Origin: Oscillospiraceae bacterium | GTDB taxonomy: Bacteria; Bacillota; Clostridia; Oscillospirales; Oscillospiraceae | Reading direction: 5' to 3' | Assembly: GCA_028691385.1 (NCBI GenBank) | Contig: JAQUZL010000079.1 | Span: 1 to 9,761 of the forward strand | DNA length: 9,761 nt | Shown: positions 1-6,999 of the stretch, piece by piece | Numbering within the stretch: the stretch's first letter is position 1 | Layout of the letters: each line of letters begins with the position of its first letter | Position numbers and translations under genes: made by a program | The notes under the pieces: generated by a model | What the model was told of the DNA's origin: nothing | What the model saw: only the letters and a program-made list of their open reading frames with translations | Database searches by the model: none

Positions 1-675
1 ATCGGCAATGATGTTTCCCTCCGACATCGCCACTACGCGGTCGGCCAGAACAGCCTCGCGCATGTGATGCGTGATCAGGATCCCCGTCACACCCGACTCT
101 TTGTTGAGTTTTTGGATCGTCTGCACCACTTCTCGCCTGCCTTGCGGGTCGAGCATCGCGGTCGGCTCATCCAGTACAATACATTTCGGACGCATCGCAA
201 TAACGCCGGCAATGGCAATCCGCTGCTTTTGGCCGCCTGAAAGCAGATGCGGCGCGTGCTCACGGTACTCATACATGCCAACGCACTTCAATGCTTCATC
301 GACGCGGCGGCGGATTTCCTCCGGCGCAACCCCGAGATTCTCAGGGGCAAACGCCACATCCTCCTCCACCACGTTGGATACGATCTGGTTATCGGGATTC
401 TGGAACACCATGCCCACGGTTTTCCTGATCTTCAGCAGCATCTGCTCGTCCCGGGTGTCAATCCCATAGACATAGGCCGTGCCGCCGGTGGGCAGTAAAA
501 TTGCGTTAAAATGCTTGGCAAGGGTGGATTTTCCACACCCGTTATGCCCCAGAATCGCCACAAATGATCCCTCTTCGATGGTCAGATTCAGACCATCGAA
601 CACGGTAATTTCCGACTCGCCATCGCTGCCCGGATAGGAAAAACGAAGGTTTTTGACTTCGATTGCATTTGACAT
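1..675 (-). CDS. ecfA1: ECF transporter energy-coupling ATPase EcfA1 (C-terminus cut by window edge)
   Basis: This is one of the two ABC-type ATPases that power energy-coupling-factor (ECF) importers of vitamins and metal ions, working at the inner face of the membrane with EcfA2 and EcfT. Hand translation from the ATG at 675-673 gives 225 residues, open to position 1; family members are about 280 residues, so roughly the last 50 are missing. All ATPase motifs are visible: Walker A GHNGCGKST (residues 43-51), Q-loop Q92 in FQNPDNQ, signature LSGGQ (145-149), Walker B CIVLDEP (165-171), D-loop AMLDPQGR and switch histidine H203 in ITHHMREA. The FQNPDNQ and AMLDPxGR forms are typical of the CbiO/EcfA group. 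An AGAGGG sequence lies just upstream of the start. It begins 12 bp after the methyltransferase stop, so the two are probably cotranscribed. EcfA2 and EcfT would be expected next, outside the window. EcfA1 rather than EcfA2 is inferred from N-terminal resemblance. Confidence 0.9.
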   Translation of the reverse strand, partial: MSNAIEVKNLRFSYPGSDGESEITVFDGLNLTIEEGSFVAILGHNGCGKSTLAKHFNAILLPTGGTAYVYGIDTRDEQMLLKIRKTVGMVFQNPDNQIVSNVVEEDVAFAPENLGVAPEEIRRRVDEALKCVGMYEYREHAPHLLSGGQKQRIAIAGVIAMRPKCIVLDEPTAMLDPQGRREVVQTIQKLNKESGVTGILITHHMREAVLADRVVAMSEGNIIAD

Positions 676-687
676 TCCAATCCCTCT

Positions 688-1548
688 TTACCTTGTCCAG
701 CGGCCTGTTGCGCCGCACGGCAGCGCCAAGCCTGTATCGGTCACCGGCAAACCAAGCTCTCCGCATACGGCATGGCCGCTGTAGCGGCGGCCGAGCACCG
801 TGTTCATCAAATAGCCGACCACAGACGGCGCAAGCCCCGTGGTATAGGAATTGACAATCACAAACAGCGGATCGTCCGACAAGACGCCTGCCACCAGCTC
901 CATAAACGGATGCAGATCTTTTTCCAGCTTCCAAACCTCGCCGGACGGGCCACGGCCATAAGACGGCGGATCCATAATGATCGCGTCATAGCGATGTCCG
1001 CGCTTAATCTCGCGCTCCACAAACTTCGCGCAGTCATCCACAATCCAGCGAATGGGCTTGCCGTCCAAGCCGGACGCCTTTGCATTTTCTCTTGCCCAGG
1101 CGACCATGCCGCGGGCGGCGTCCACATGGCACACCGAAGCGCCCGCAGCGGCCGCGGCCAGCGTTGCGCCGCCGGTGTATGCAAACAGGTTCAGCACGCT
1201 CACCGGACGGCCGGCATTGCGAATTTGTTCCATGATGAAGTCCCAATTAGACGCCTGCTCCGGAAACACGCCGGTATGCTTAAAGTTCATGGGCTTGATC
1301 TGAAAGGTCAGCGGGCCATAACCGATCTGCCAGCGCTCCGGCAAATCCCGCACCGCCCACTGCCCACCGCCGGAGCTGGATCTTTGATAATGCGCATTGC
1401 ACCGATTCCACAGGGGGTTATCCCGAGGCGTATCCCAGATCACCTGCGGGTCGGGACGCACCAAATAGTACTTCCCCCAGCGCTCCAGCTTTTCTCCGTT
1501 TGAGGTGTCAATGACCTCATAATCTTTCCATTGGTCTGAAAGCCACAT
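688..1548 (-). CDS. SAM-dependent methyltransferase, PF10672/RlmI-like
   Basis: A 286-residue class I methyltransferase with a Rossmann fold. Motif I is VLNLFAYTGGATLAA (118-132), the acidic ribose-binding residue is D143 in CHVDAARG, and the catalytic-type motif DPPSY is at 193-197. The FAYTGG plus DPPSY combination is characteristic of the RlmI/RlmK group (COG1092, Methyltrans_SAM) that methylates 23S rRNA; rRNA as the substrate here is inference. The N-terminal PUA domain of E. coli RlmI is absent: the first ~80 residues look unlike PUA and are Trp-rich (six Trp in the first 75). The start is supported by GGAG 8 nt upstream, formed by bases around the stop codon of the preceding PBP gene. 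Only 8 bp separate that stop from this ATG, so translation is probably coupled. Specificity (base, position, m5C versus other) cannot be read from the sequence. Confidence 0.85.
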   Translation of the reverse strand: MWLSDQWKDYEVIDTSNGEKLERWGKYYLVRPDPQVIWDTPRDNPLWNRCNAHYQRSSSGGGQWAVRDLPERWQIGYGPLTFQIKPMNFKHTGVFPEQASNWDFIMEQIRNAGRPVSVLNLFAYTGGATLAAAAAGASVCHVDAARGMVAWARENAKASGLDGKPIRWIVDDCAKFVEREIKRGHRYDAIIMDPPSYGRGPSGEVWKLEKDLHPFMELVAGVLSDDPLFVIVNSYTTGLAPSVVGYLMNTVLGRRYSGHAVCGELGLPVTDTGLALPCGATGRWTR

Positions 1549-1556
1549 AGTTTCTC

Positions 1557-4082
1557 CTACTCTTCCGCGCCGAGGTCTGCCTGCACCTCGTCCGATGGTA
1601 TGGTGTTATTTCCGTCTGCAAAATCCAGTGGGAATTCACCCTCCGGCGGCAATTCCGGCGTGGGATTTTCATTTTCCTTCTCCGCTTCTCGCTCGGCCAA
1701 AAGCGCATCATAGGACTCCTGCGTATGAATGGCGCAGGGCAGCGCGATGGCGTCTGTCACATTGGGCAGCGCTTCAAAATAGCCTGCCGGGATTGTTCCG
1801 CTGTTCACCACATACTGCTGATCGCCCACCACGATGCCGGATTTTGCAAAATACCGCGTCACGTTCAAAAGGCCGATGGATTTGAACGTCGTGTCCTCAA
1901 ACAGGCTGCAAAACTCGGTCGCAATATGATTGGACTCCTCGCAGATCTGCGCCTCAACGTGGGTCGTGCAGTAGGTCGTCGGAACGTCATAAATGCTGAA
2001 CAGTCCCGAAGTCACACGGCTGCCGCGCGGATCTTTTTGACACCACTGCGTTGCCAAAAGGCCGGAGTCCAGACAATAGCTGGCCGACACCATGGTTGAC
2101 GGCTGCACAAATTCCTTGGTTTCCAGCTTCGCATGAACCGATTCCATCACCTTCTGCCACAAATAGGCCGAGGGGTTGGTGGAGCTGCTGGACAGGTTGA
2201 CCTCTTCCGGATCATCATAGCCGCACCACACCGCCGCGCAGTAATACGGTGTATAGCCGACAAACCAGCGGTCTTTGTCGTCGTCGGTCGTGCCGGTTTT
2301 GCCCGCCACAGGCATATTGTCCAGCCTTGCCGGGTAACCCGTGCCGGTTTCCACTGCATTTTTCAGCATATAGGTCATGTAATATGCCGCAGTTTCGCTC
2401 ATGGACTGCTGTTCCTGCTGGGTATTGTCCAAAATCACATTGCCGTCCGCGTCCAAAACCTTGGTATAGGTTCGCGCCTTGCGGAATGTGCCCTGATTGG
2501 CAAAGGTTTCATAGGCCTGCGCCATCTGCAGCACCGATACGCCGCGCGTCAGGCTGCCCATGGCCAGCGGCGAAAGCGCCACATCGGTATAGGAAGCGCC
2601 ATTGATGAGCACGTCGGAAACGAGTCCCGCCATGCCGAGCTTTTCTTTGGCAAAGGTATAGCAGTATTCCGGCGTCAGGTCGGAAACCACCTTGACCGCC
2701 ACCGTATTGAGCGATCTTGCAACGGCAGACTTGATCGAGGTCAGTCCCGCATAGCCGCCGCCGGAGTTCTTTGGCCACACCGAGCTGCCGGTCGCGGTAT
2801 AGGGCGAGTCGTCATAGACCGTTGCCGGATTGATTTTTCCCAGCTCCAGCGCCGGCGCATAGACCGTGATCGGCTTGATGGTAGAGCCTGGAGAGAGCTG
2901 ACTCTGCGTTGCCCGCGAGAACGTCAGACTGCCCGTCTTTTCTCCCACGCCGCCGGCAATGGCCTTCACATCGCCGGTTTCATTGTCGAGAATGACAATT
3001 GCCGATTGCAGCTGCTGCTCGGAGGTTGTTCCCGGAATATTGGTAAGATCCGTATAGACCGCGTCGACCATGCTCTGCACATCAAGGTCGATGGTCGTAT
3101 AGATAGAATAACCGCCCGAGCGGATCATCTGGCTGACGATCGTGTCGTCATAGCCGGTCGCCGCAGAAAGATCTGCGGTCACATCGCGAATCACCTGGTC
3201 GATGAAATAGGAGTAATATTCACTGCCGGTATCATCATTTTGGCTCTCGCCGCTGGTGTTCTGAAACACCATCTTCTGCGCGATGGCTGCATCATATTCC
3301 GCCTCGGTTTCAATATAACCCTGCTCAAGCATCTGCGCAAGGATTGTTTCCTGCCGTTCCCGATTTTTTTTCTGATTGAGGTACGGGTCAAAGATGGACG
3401 GATTGTTGGTGATGCCAATCAGGCTCGCGCACTCGGCCAGCGTCAGCTCTGACAATTCCTTGCCAAAATAGACCTGCGCCGCGCTTTTCACGCCATAGCA
3501 GCCCTCGCCAAGGTAAATGGTGTTGAGATACCACTCCAAAATCATTTCTTTGGAATATTTTTGCTCAAACTTCAGCGCGCGGAAAATTTCAAGAATTTTT
3601 CGGCGTACCGTGACTTCTTCCTCGCCCGTCAGGTTCTTGATGAGCTGCTGCGTCAGCGTCGACGCGCCATAGGTTGTGCTGCCGCCGAGGAACATATTGG
3701 CCGACGCTTTCAGCGTGCGCAGCCAGTCCACACCCTTGTGTTCGTAGAACCGCTTGTCCTCAATTGCCACGCAGGCAAAAATCAGATCCTTCGGGATCTC
3801 CTCATAGGACGCCCAAATGCGGTTTTCCGTCCCATAAAGCTGCTGAAGCTCCAGATAATCCCCGGTCTTTTGATCCTGATAATAAATCATTGAGGTCTGA
3901 TCCAGTGAAAAGCCGTCCATCGAAAGATTCAGCTGTGAGGTCAGATCCGTTTTTACATACACCGCAAAAATGCAGGCAAACACCAGCATTGCCAGCACGC
4001 CCACCAAAAAACAGGTTCCAATCGCTTTGAAAATTCCGCGGATGATTCTGCCACGCGGTTTTGCCCGCTTTGTTTTCGACAT
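1557..4082 (-). CDS. Class A penicillin-binding protein (bifunctional transglycosylase/transpeptidase)
   Basis: An 841-residue membrane-anchored enzyme that polymerises lipid II and cross-links peptidoglycan outside the cell. After a short basic cytoplasmic tail there is one membrane anchor (about residues 19-42). The GT51 glycosyltransferase domain follows, with catalytic E108 in AIEDKRFYEHKG and the GASTLTQQLIKN motif at 139-150. The transpeptidase domain has nucleophile S400 in SPGSTIKP, SLN at 457-459 and KTGT at 595-598. Beyond about 665 comes an extra segment with Cys pairs (Cys670, 681, 705, 714, 725, 783) and an acidic Pro-rich end, seen in other Clostridia PBPs. An upstream in-frame ATG at 4208 would add 42 residues lacking an anchor or charge pattern; the start at 4082 is preferred because GGAGG lies 7 nt before it and a basic-then-hydrophobic N-terminus follows. 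First gene of the cluster with the methyltransferase and ecfA1. PbpF/PBP1a-type assignment beyond class A is not attempted. Confidence 0.95.
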   Translation of the reverse strand: MSKTKRAKPRGRIIRGIFKAIGTCFLVGVLAMLVFACIFAVYVKTDLTSQLNLSMDGFSLDQTSMIYYQDQKTGDYLELQQLYGTENRIWASYEEIPKDLIFACVAIEDKRFYEHKGVDWLRTLKASANMFLGGSTTYGASTLTQQLIKNLTGEEEVTVRRKILEIFRALKFEQKYSKEMILEWYLNTIYLGEGCYGVKSAAQVYFGKELSELTLAECASLIGITNNPSIFDPYLNQKKNRERQETILAQMLEQGYIETEAEYDAAIAQKMVFQNTSGESQNDDTGSEYYSYFIDQVIRDVTADLSAATGYDDTIVSQMIRSGGYSIYTTIDLDVQSMVDAVYTDLTNIPGTTSEQQLQSAIVILDNETGDVKAIAGGVGEKTGSLTFSRATQSQLSPGSTIKPITVYAPALELGKINPATVYDDSPYTATGSSVWPKNSGGGYAGLTSIKSAVARSLNTVAVKVVSDLTPEYCYTFAKEKLGMAGLVSDVLINGASYTDVALSPLAMGSLTRGVSVLQMAQAYETFANQGTFRKARTYTKVLDADGNVILDNTQQEQQSMSETAAYYMTYMLKNAVETGTGYPARLDNMPVAGKTGTTDDDKDRWFVGYTPYYCAAVWCGYDDPEEVNLSSSSTNPSAYLWQKVMESVHAKLETKEFVQPSTMVSASYCLDSGLLATQWCQKDPRGSRVTSGLFSIYDVPTTYCTTHVEAQICEESNHIATEFCSLFEDTTFKSIGLLNVTRYFAKSGIVVGDQQYVVNSGTIPAGYFEALPNVTDAIALPCAIHTQESYDALLAEREAEKENENPTPELPPEGEFPLDFADGNNTIPSDEVQADLGAEE

Positions 4083-4109
4083 ATCGGCACCTCCATGTCG
4101 GGAAAATGC

Positions 4110-4135
4110 CCGGATTCCGGCGATTTGCCGTCCGG
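4110..4135 (-). promoter_or_regulatory. Hairpin in the PBP mRNA leader
   Basis: On the minus strand CCGGA pairs with TCCGG and, inside it, CGGC pairs with GCCG around a five-base loop, with a three-base bulge. It lies in the roughly 155-nt leader, ending about 15 nt before the PBP ribosome binding site. No T-run follows, so it is not a terminator. A regulatory role is only a possibility. Confidence 0.3.
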
Positions 4136-4245
4136 TGTATCCGGTTGCGTTGTGAATCAAACTAGGGCTGCGCACGGCTGCGCGGCCAAATTCCGCACTT
4201 GGGCGCAAAGCGTCCCAATATGCCTATCATCATTGCATTACGAAT

Positions 4246-4254
4246 ATTATAGCA
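4246..4254 (-). promoter_or_regulatory. Extended -10 promoter for the PBP-methyltransferase-ecfA1 cluster
   Basis: Read on the minus strand the sequence is TGCTATAAT: a perfect -10 hexamer preceded by the TGn extension. A TTGACA sequence lies only 7 nt upstream, too close to be its -35; at the proper 17-nt spacing there is only weak TCTGAA. The TG extension would compensate. The predicted transcription start near 4239 gives a leader of about 155 nt before the PBP start at 4082. Confidence 0.6.
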
Positions 4255-4356
4255 TATCTGTCAATTGCTTCAGAGCGCTTCCGCTGATCGGAAAATTGCA
4301 TGAGCTTGCAGCATAATTGGCGCAACATACGGCAAAATAAGCCGGAGGTGTGATTC

Positions 4357-4623
4357 ATGTTGAATTTGAAACCGCATTTATTTTTCTGCACTGCGACCGT
4401 CATCCTGATCGCCGCCACAACGCAGGTCGCGGCTGCGGACTATGTGCTGCGCGATGACGCCGGAAAAATTTCCGCCTTTTCCGCCGAAAGCGGCGATCTG
4501 GTGCGGCAAAGCGACGTCCCGACCCGTTCTTTGCCCGGAACGGATGCACGGTCCATTGCGCACGGCATTCCCGTTTCCGGCGACCAGGCGCTCACACGCG
4601 CCTGGGAGGATTTCTGCTCTTGA
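4357..4623 (+). CDS. Secreted BofC C-terminal domain protein
   Basis: An 88-residue protein: a signal-peptide-like N-terminus (hydrophobic core about 8-24, ending AAA before residue 28), then about 60 residues resembling the BofC C-terminal domain (PF08955). The match rests on the pattern YVLRDDAGKISAF, a central LPGTDAR, HGIPVS and the ending AWEDFCS, which parallels the domain's tyrosine/glycine/phenylalanine start, SLP-D, GI and LEDY(G/E)S end. In Bacillus, BofC is made in the forespore, secreted into the intermembrane space and restrains SpoIVB, thereby timing sigma-K activation. The separate N-terminal domain of Bacillus BofC is absent, so this is a minimal form. The start has GGAGG 8 nt upstream. 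It is divergent from the PBP cluster. No convincing sporulation promoter was found. The function is inferred from the domain only. Confidence 0.72.
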   Translation: MLNLKPHLFFCTATVILIAATTQVAAADYVLRDDAGKISAFSAESGDLVRQSDVPTRSLPGTDARSIAHGIPVSGDQALTRAWEDFCS

Positions 4624-4635
4624 ACAAAATTCCAC

Positions 4636-4664
4636 TTGATTTTCCGCTCTCGTCTGCATAGAAT
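4636..4664 (+). promoter_or_regulatory. Sigma-A-type promoter for the DUF1292 gene
   Basis: TTGATT (4636-4641) and TAGAAT (4659-4664) are separated by exactly 17 nt. Predicted initiation near 4671 would place the GAGGAGG ribosome binding site (4672-4678) almost at the mRNA 5' end. This suggests that the DUF1292 gene is expressed independently of the BofC-like gene ahead of it. Confidence 0.55.
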
Positions 4665-4685
4665 AGGCAATGAGGAGGCGGTTTC

Positions 4686-4982
4686 ATGGAGCAGCAATAT
4701 GGCGACGACTTTATTACGATTGTCGACGAAGAAGGAAACTCATTTGAGCTTGAGGTTCTCTCCGAACTGGAGTACGAAGGAAACACCTATGTGGCCGTGG
4801 TAGCCGCACCGGAGGACGAGCAGCAAAGCGATGAGGATCTGGAGGTCAGCATTCTCAAAGCAAGCTTTGAGGACGGCGAACGTTACTTCGATACCGTTGA
4901 GGATGAAGAAGAACTCGAAGCCGTCTACAATCTGTTTTTAGAACAGTCCTATGAAGAAGAGGACGAGCAGTCGGAAGAATAA
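4686..4982 (+). CDS. DUF1292 (YrzB-family) acidic small protein
   Basis: A 98-residue cytoplasmic protein, strongly acidic, with no signal peptide or membrane segment. The opening DFITIVDEEGNSFELEVLSE followed by YEGNTYVAVV, an acidic linker and EDGERYFDTVEDEEELEAVY is the standard pattern of DUF1292 (Bacillus YrzB). The C-terminal 15 residues are almost all Glu, Asp, Gln and Ser. The biochemical role of the family is unknown; in Bacillus it lies in the yrrK-yrzL-yrzB neighbourhood. The start is fixed by GAGGAGG 7 nt upstream. It has its own likely promoter, and the 6S-like RNA region begins only a few bases past its stop, so the RNA may be partly made by read-through and processing. Confidence 0.85.
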   Translation: MEQQYGDDFITIVDEEGNSFELEVLSELEYEGNTYVAVVAAPEDEQQSDEDLEVSILKASFEDGERYFDTVEDEEELEAVYNLFLEQSYEEEDEQSEE

Positions 4983-4986
4983 TTAC

Positions 4987-5187
4987 TCTTCCCTGCTTGG
5001 TGCGAGAGCGAGCCTATTTAAACCCACAACGTGTTATTGGGATGCCAGAAACTCCGTTTCCTGTATGCAGGCCTCCCGGCAGCTTGCTGCCGGAAGTTGG
5101 AAGCAAACGCAGGATGCGGGAGGCGACCCACCTGCCTTTATTGTGCAGGTTATAACTGGGTTCGTGCGGCCAAAGCGGGGATTGTTT
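4987..5187 (+). ncRNA. ssrS: Probable 6S RNA (SsrS)
   Basis: About 200 nt without a convincing ORF fold into the 6S shape: a long rod with a central bubble. Outer helix: CCCTGCTT (4991-4998) pairs with AAGCGGGG (5173-5180), continued by GG/CC. Next AACCCA (5021-5026) pairs with TGGGTT (5157-5162), and GTTAT (5033-5037) with ATAAC (5152-5156). The 3' side of the bubble holds a small hairpin ACCTGC/GCAGGT (5130-5150), as in many 6S RNAs. Apically GCCTCCC (5071-5077) can pair with GGGAGGC (5118-5124), and CCGGCAG/CTGCCGG (5076-5093) closes a CTTG tetraloop. 6S RNA binds sigma-A RNA polymerase by mimicking an open promoter. Supporting context: Bacillus 6S-1 (bsrA) lies beside the tcdA homologue yrvM, and tcdA is about 1.8 kb downstream here. 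Strand is set by the terminator at 5198. Ends are approximate; only a poor -10 (AATAAT near 4978) precedes it. Identified by structure and context, not by a covariance search. Confidence 0.68.
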
Positions 5188-5197
5188 GCAAAAGCGG

Positions 5198-5228
5198 GTG
5201 CCGATCACTTGTTTGATCGGCACTTTTT
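5198..5228 (+). terminator. Intrinsic terminator after the 6S-like RNA
   Basis: A perfect 10-bp stem, GTGCCGATCA (5198-5207) with TGATCGGCAC (5214-5223), has a 6-nt loop and is followed at once by TTTTT and further T-rich sequence. It ends the upstream RNA before the foldase promoter. Confidence 0.9.
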
Positions 5229-5268
5229 CTTTATTTTGACGGAAAAACTGTGAATTTTTCTGCAGTAC

Positions 5269-5297
5269 TTGCAACGTGCATTGCTTTCGGGTATAAT
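5269..5297 (+). promoter_or_regulatory. Sigma-A-type promoter for the foldase gene
   Basis: TTGCAA (5269-5274) and TATAAT (5292-5297) with an exact 17-nt spacer. Initiation near 5304 gives a leader of about 43 nt. A second TATAAT at 5325-5330 has no -35 and touches the ribosome binding site, so it is unlikely to be used. Confidence 0.8.
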
Positions 5298-5346
5298 ATC
5301 ACCCAGAATTCATGCAACCTTGCATATAATGAGAGGATTGAACCAA

Positions 5347-6936
5347 ATGAGCGCATCGCGTGAAAAAAAGGGTCGTCAGGTTCTCTATGAGGCCGGCGAT
5401 ATGACTCGCAGTACCCCCTATGTTGAAAAGAAAACTCCGATTTGGGTAAAGATCTTGGTGACGCTCGGCGCTGTAATTGCAGTACTTGCTTTTGCAGCAG
5501 TCATCTTCTTCAACTCCGGTTATCTGGAAAAGAACGGCACTGCCGCAGTTGTCGGCGAGCATAAAGTGTCGCCGGCACTTTATTCCATCTTCTATAGCGA
5601 CAGCCTTTATACCATCCAGCAGAATTATGGTCAGTATTGGTCCTACATGGTGAGCGATTCCACCCCCTATGACGAGCAGGTGCAGGATTCGGACACCGGC
5701 GCGACTTGGGCGGATTACTTTAAGAATTACACCAATGACGCCATTGGGCAGATTTATGCGATCTGTGACGACGCCGCTGCCAACGGCTTCACGCTGACCG
5801 CCGACATGGAGCAGCAGGTTGACGACGCCATTGCCAGCCTTTCCTCCTCTGCGAAAACGAATGGCTACTCCTCGGTGGACAAGTATCTGGCCTCTTACTA
5901 CGGCAAGGGCTGCGATACCAAGGTCTACGGCGAGTATATGCGCATGCAGTATCTGGCCTCCAACTACGTTTCTGAGATTCAGTCCGGATTCTCCCACACC
6001 GATGACGAAATCGAGCAATACTATCAGGAAAACCGCAAGAATCTTGACATGGTGAACTTCCGCGTTTACGAGTTCGACGGCACAGCCGTCACCGACGACA
6101 ACGCAACGCCTTCCGAGGATGCGGTTGCCACCGCAAGCGCTGATGCGCAGGCAAAGGGCGAAGCGATGGCCGCTGCCACCAAGGGCGACGAGGCAGCGTT
6201 CCTCAAGCAGTCCTATCTTGACTATTACGACACCGACGCCGCGACAGACGCTGAAGTCGCCGCAAGCGATATTGGCACCACTACCTTGCAGGATAATTAC
6301 ACCTATGCCTACTGCACCAGTGTTGGCGGTACCGACTCTGCGGAGTGGCTCTTTGATGAAAGCCGCCGCGCGGGCGACACCACGTGCATCATGTACAACA
6401 ATTATGCCTGTGTGCTCTACTATCTCGGCTATGAGAACAATGACTACAGCATGGCGAGCATTCGCCAGATTCTCTTCACGCCGGAAACCACTGCAGAGGG
6501 CGATACCGATGCGGCAGCCGCTGCGCTTGAAACCGCACATCAGGCGGCAGAGGCTGTGCTTGCAGCCTACAAATCCGGCGACAAGACCGAGGATTCCTTC
6601 GCGGCGCTGGCCAATGAGAACACTGCCGATACCAGCACCAACACCACCGGCGGTCTGTATGAGAAGCTCTACAAAGGCTCCACGATTGACGGTGTCAACA
6701 ATTGGGCCTTTGACGCCAGCCGGAAAATCGGCGACGTGGGCATTGTGCAATCCGAGTACGGCTATCATATTTTGTACTACGTCGGTACCGGCGATAACTA
6801 CCGTCACTACCTTGGCAACACCGCGCTGCTGAATCAGGATTATTCCGATTGGGAAAGCGGCGTCACCGAAGGCTATGAAACCGTTCCCAGTGAATTTGGT
6901 ATGCGCTATACCACGCTGGTCAACACTAACGCTTAA
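5347..6936 (+). CDS. Membrane-anchored parvulin-type peptidylprolyl isomerase with two PPIase-like repeats
   Basis: A 529-residue extracytoplasmic foldase. A ~30-residue basic cytoplasmic segment precedes one membrane helix (about 32-56) with no lipobox, then a SurA/PrsA-like helical region rich in Tyr (about 65-235). The C-terminal segment 367-481 is a PpiC/parvulin domain: SIRQILF, DSFAALANENTAD, a TGGLYEKL turn, WAFDASRKIGDVG and the closing YGYHILYYVG. Residues about 235-362 look like a second, decayed copy: WLFDESRRAGDTTCIMYNNY and CVLYYLGY parallel the C-terminal repeat but lack its His. In the active-looking repeat the usual first His (RHILF) is Gln373, whereas His474 is kept, so isomerase activity is uncertain and chaperone function is possible. 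Start chosen at 5347: GAGAGG 10 nt upstream and the promoter ends at 5297; the ATG at 5329 lacks an RBS. Likely helps secreted proteins fold at the cell surface. Confidence 0.85.
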   Translation: MSASREKKGRQVLYEAGDMTRSTPYVEKKTPIWVKILVTLGAVIAVLAFAAVIFFNSGYLEKNGTAAVVGEHKVSPALYSIFYSDSLYTIQQNYGQYWSYMVSDSTPYDEQVQDSDTGATWADYFKNYTNDAIGQIYAICDDAAANGFTLTADMEQQVDDAIASLSSSAKTNGYSSVDKYLASYYGKGCDTKVYGEYMRMQYLASNYVSEIQSGFSHTDDEIEQYYQENRKNLDMVNFRVYEFDGTAVTDDNATPSEDAVATASADAQAKGEAMAAATKGDEAAFLKQSYLDYYDTDAATDAEVAASDIGTTTLQDNYTYAYCTSVGGTDSAEWLFDESRRAGDTTCIMYNNYACVLYYLGYENNDYSMASIRQILFTPETTAEGDTDAAAAALETAHQAAEAVLAAYKSGDKTEDSFAALANENTADTSTNTTGGLYEKLYKGSTIDGVNNWAFDASRKIGDVGIVQSEYGYHILYYVGTGDNYRHYLGNTALLNQDYSDWESGVTEGYETVPSEFGMRYTTLVNTNA

Positions 6937-6947
6937 TGCAAGTTCCG

Positions 6948-6976
6948 AAAGGGCTGCCCGTTCGGGCAGTCCTTTT
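6948..6976 (+). terminator. Intrinsic terminator after the foldase gene
   Basis: AAAGGGCTGCCC (6948-6959) pairs with GGGCAGTCCTTT (6964-6975) through one G-T pair around a 4-nt loop. The T-run is short and interrupted (TTTTGGTTTT), so partial read-through into tcdA, which has no clear promoter of its own, is likely. Confidence 0.75.
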
Positions 6977-6999
6977 GGTTTTCCGGAAAGGAGCAACCA

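Noticed and set aside
772..1503. 243-codon plus-strand open frame opposite the methyltransferase
   Set aside because: Shadow of a gene whose methyltransferase motifs are unambiguous.
2133..3452. 439-codon plus-strand open frame inside the PBP gene
   Set aside because: Antisense to conserved PBP motifs, no RBS, His/Arg-rich composition typical of a reverse-complement shadow.
4083..4208. N-terminal extension of the PBP to the ATG at 4208
   Set aside because: The extra 42 residues lack PBP features and no good RBS is present; the start at 4082 has GGAGG at proper spacing and the normal basic-plus-anchor N-terminus.
4268..4290. TTGACA-like element as the -35 of the PBP promoter
   Set aside because: The TTGACA on the minus strand lies only 7 nt from TATAAT, far from the required 16-18 nt; the TGn extension is the better explanation.
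4951..5253. Plus-strand ORF covering the 6S-like region
   Set aside because: It overlaps the DUF1292 3' end, has no RBS, runs through the terminator hairpin and has no recognisable protein pattern.
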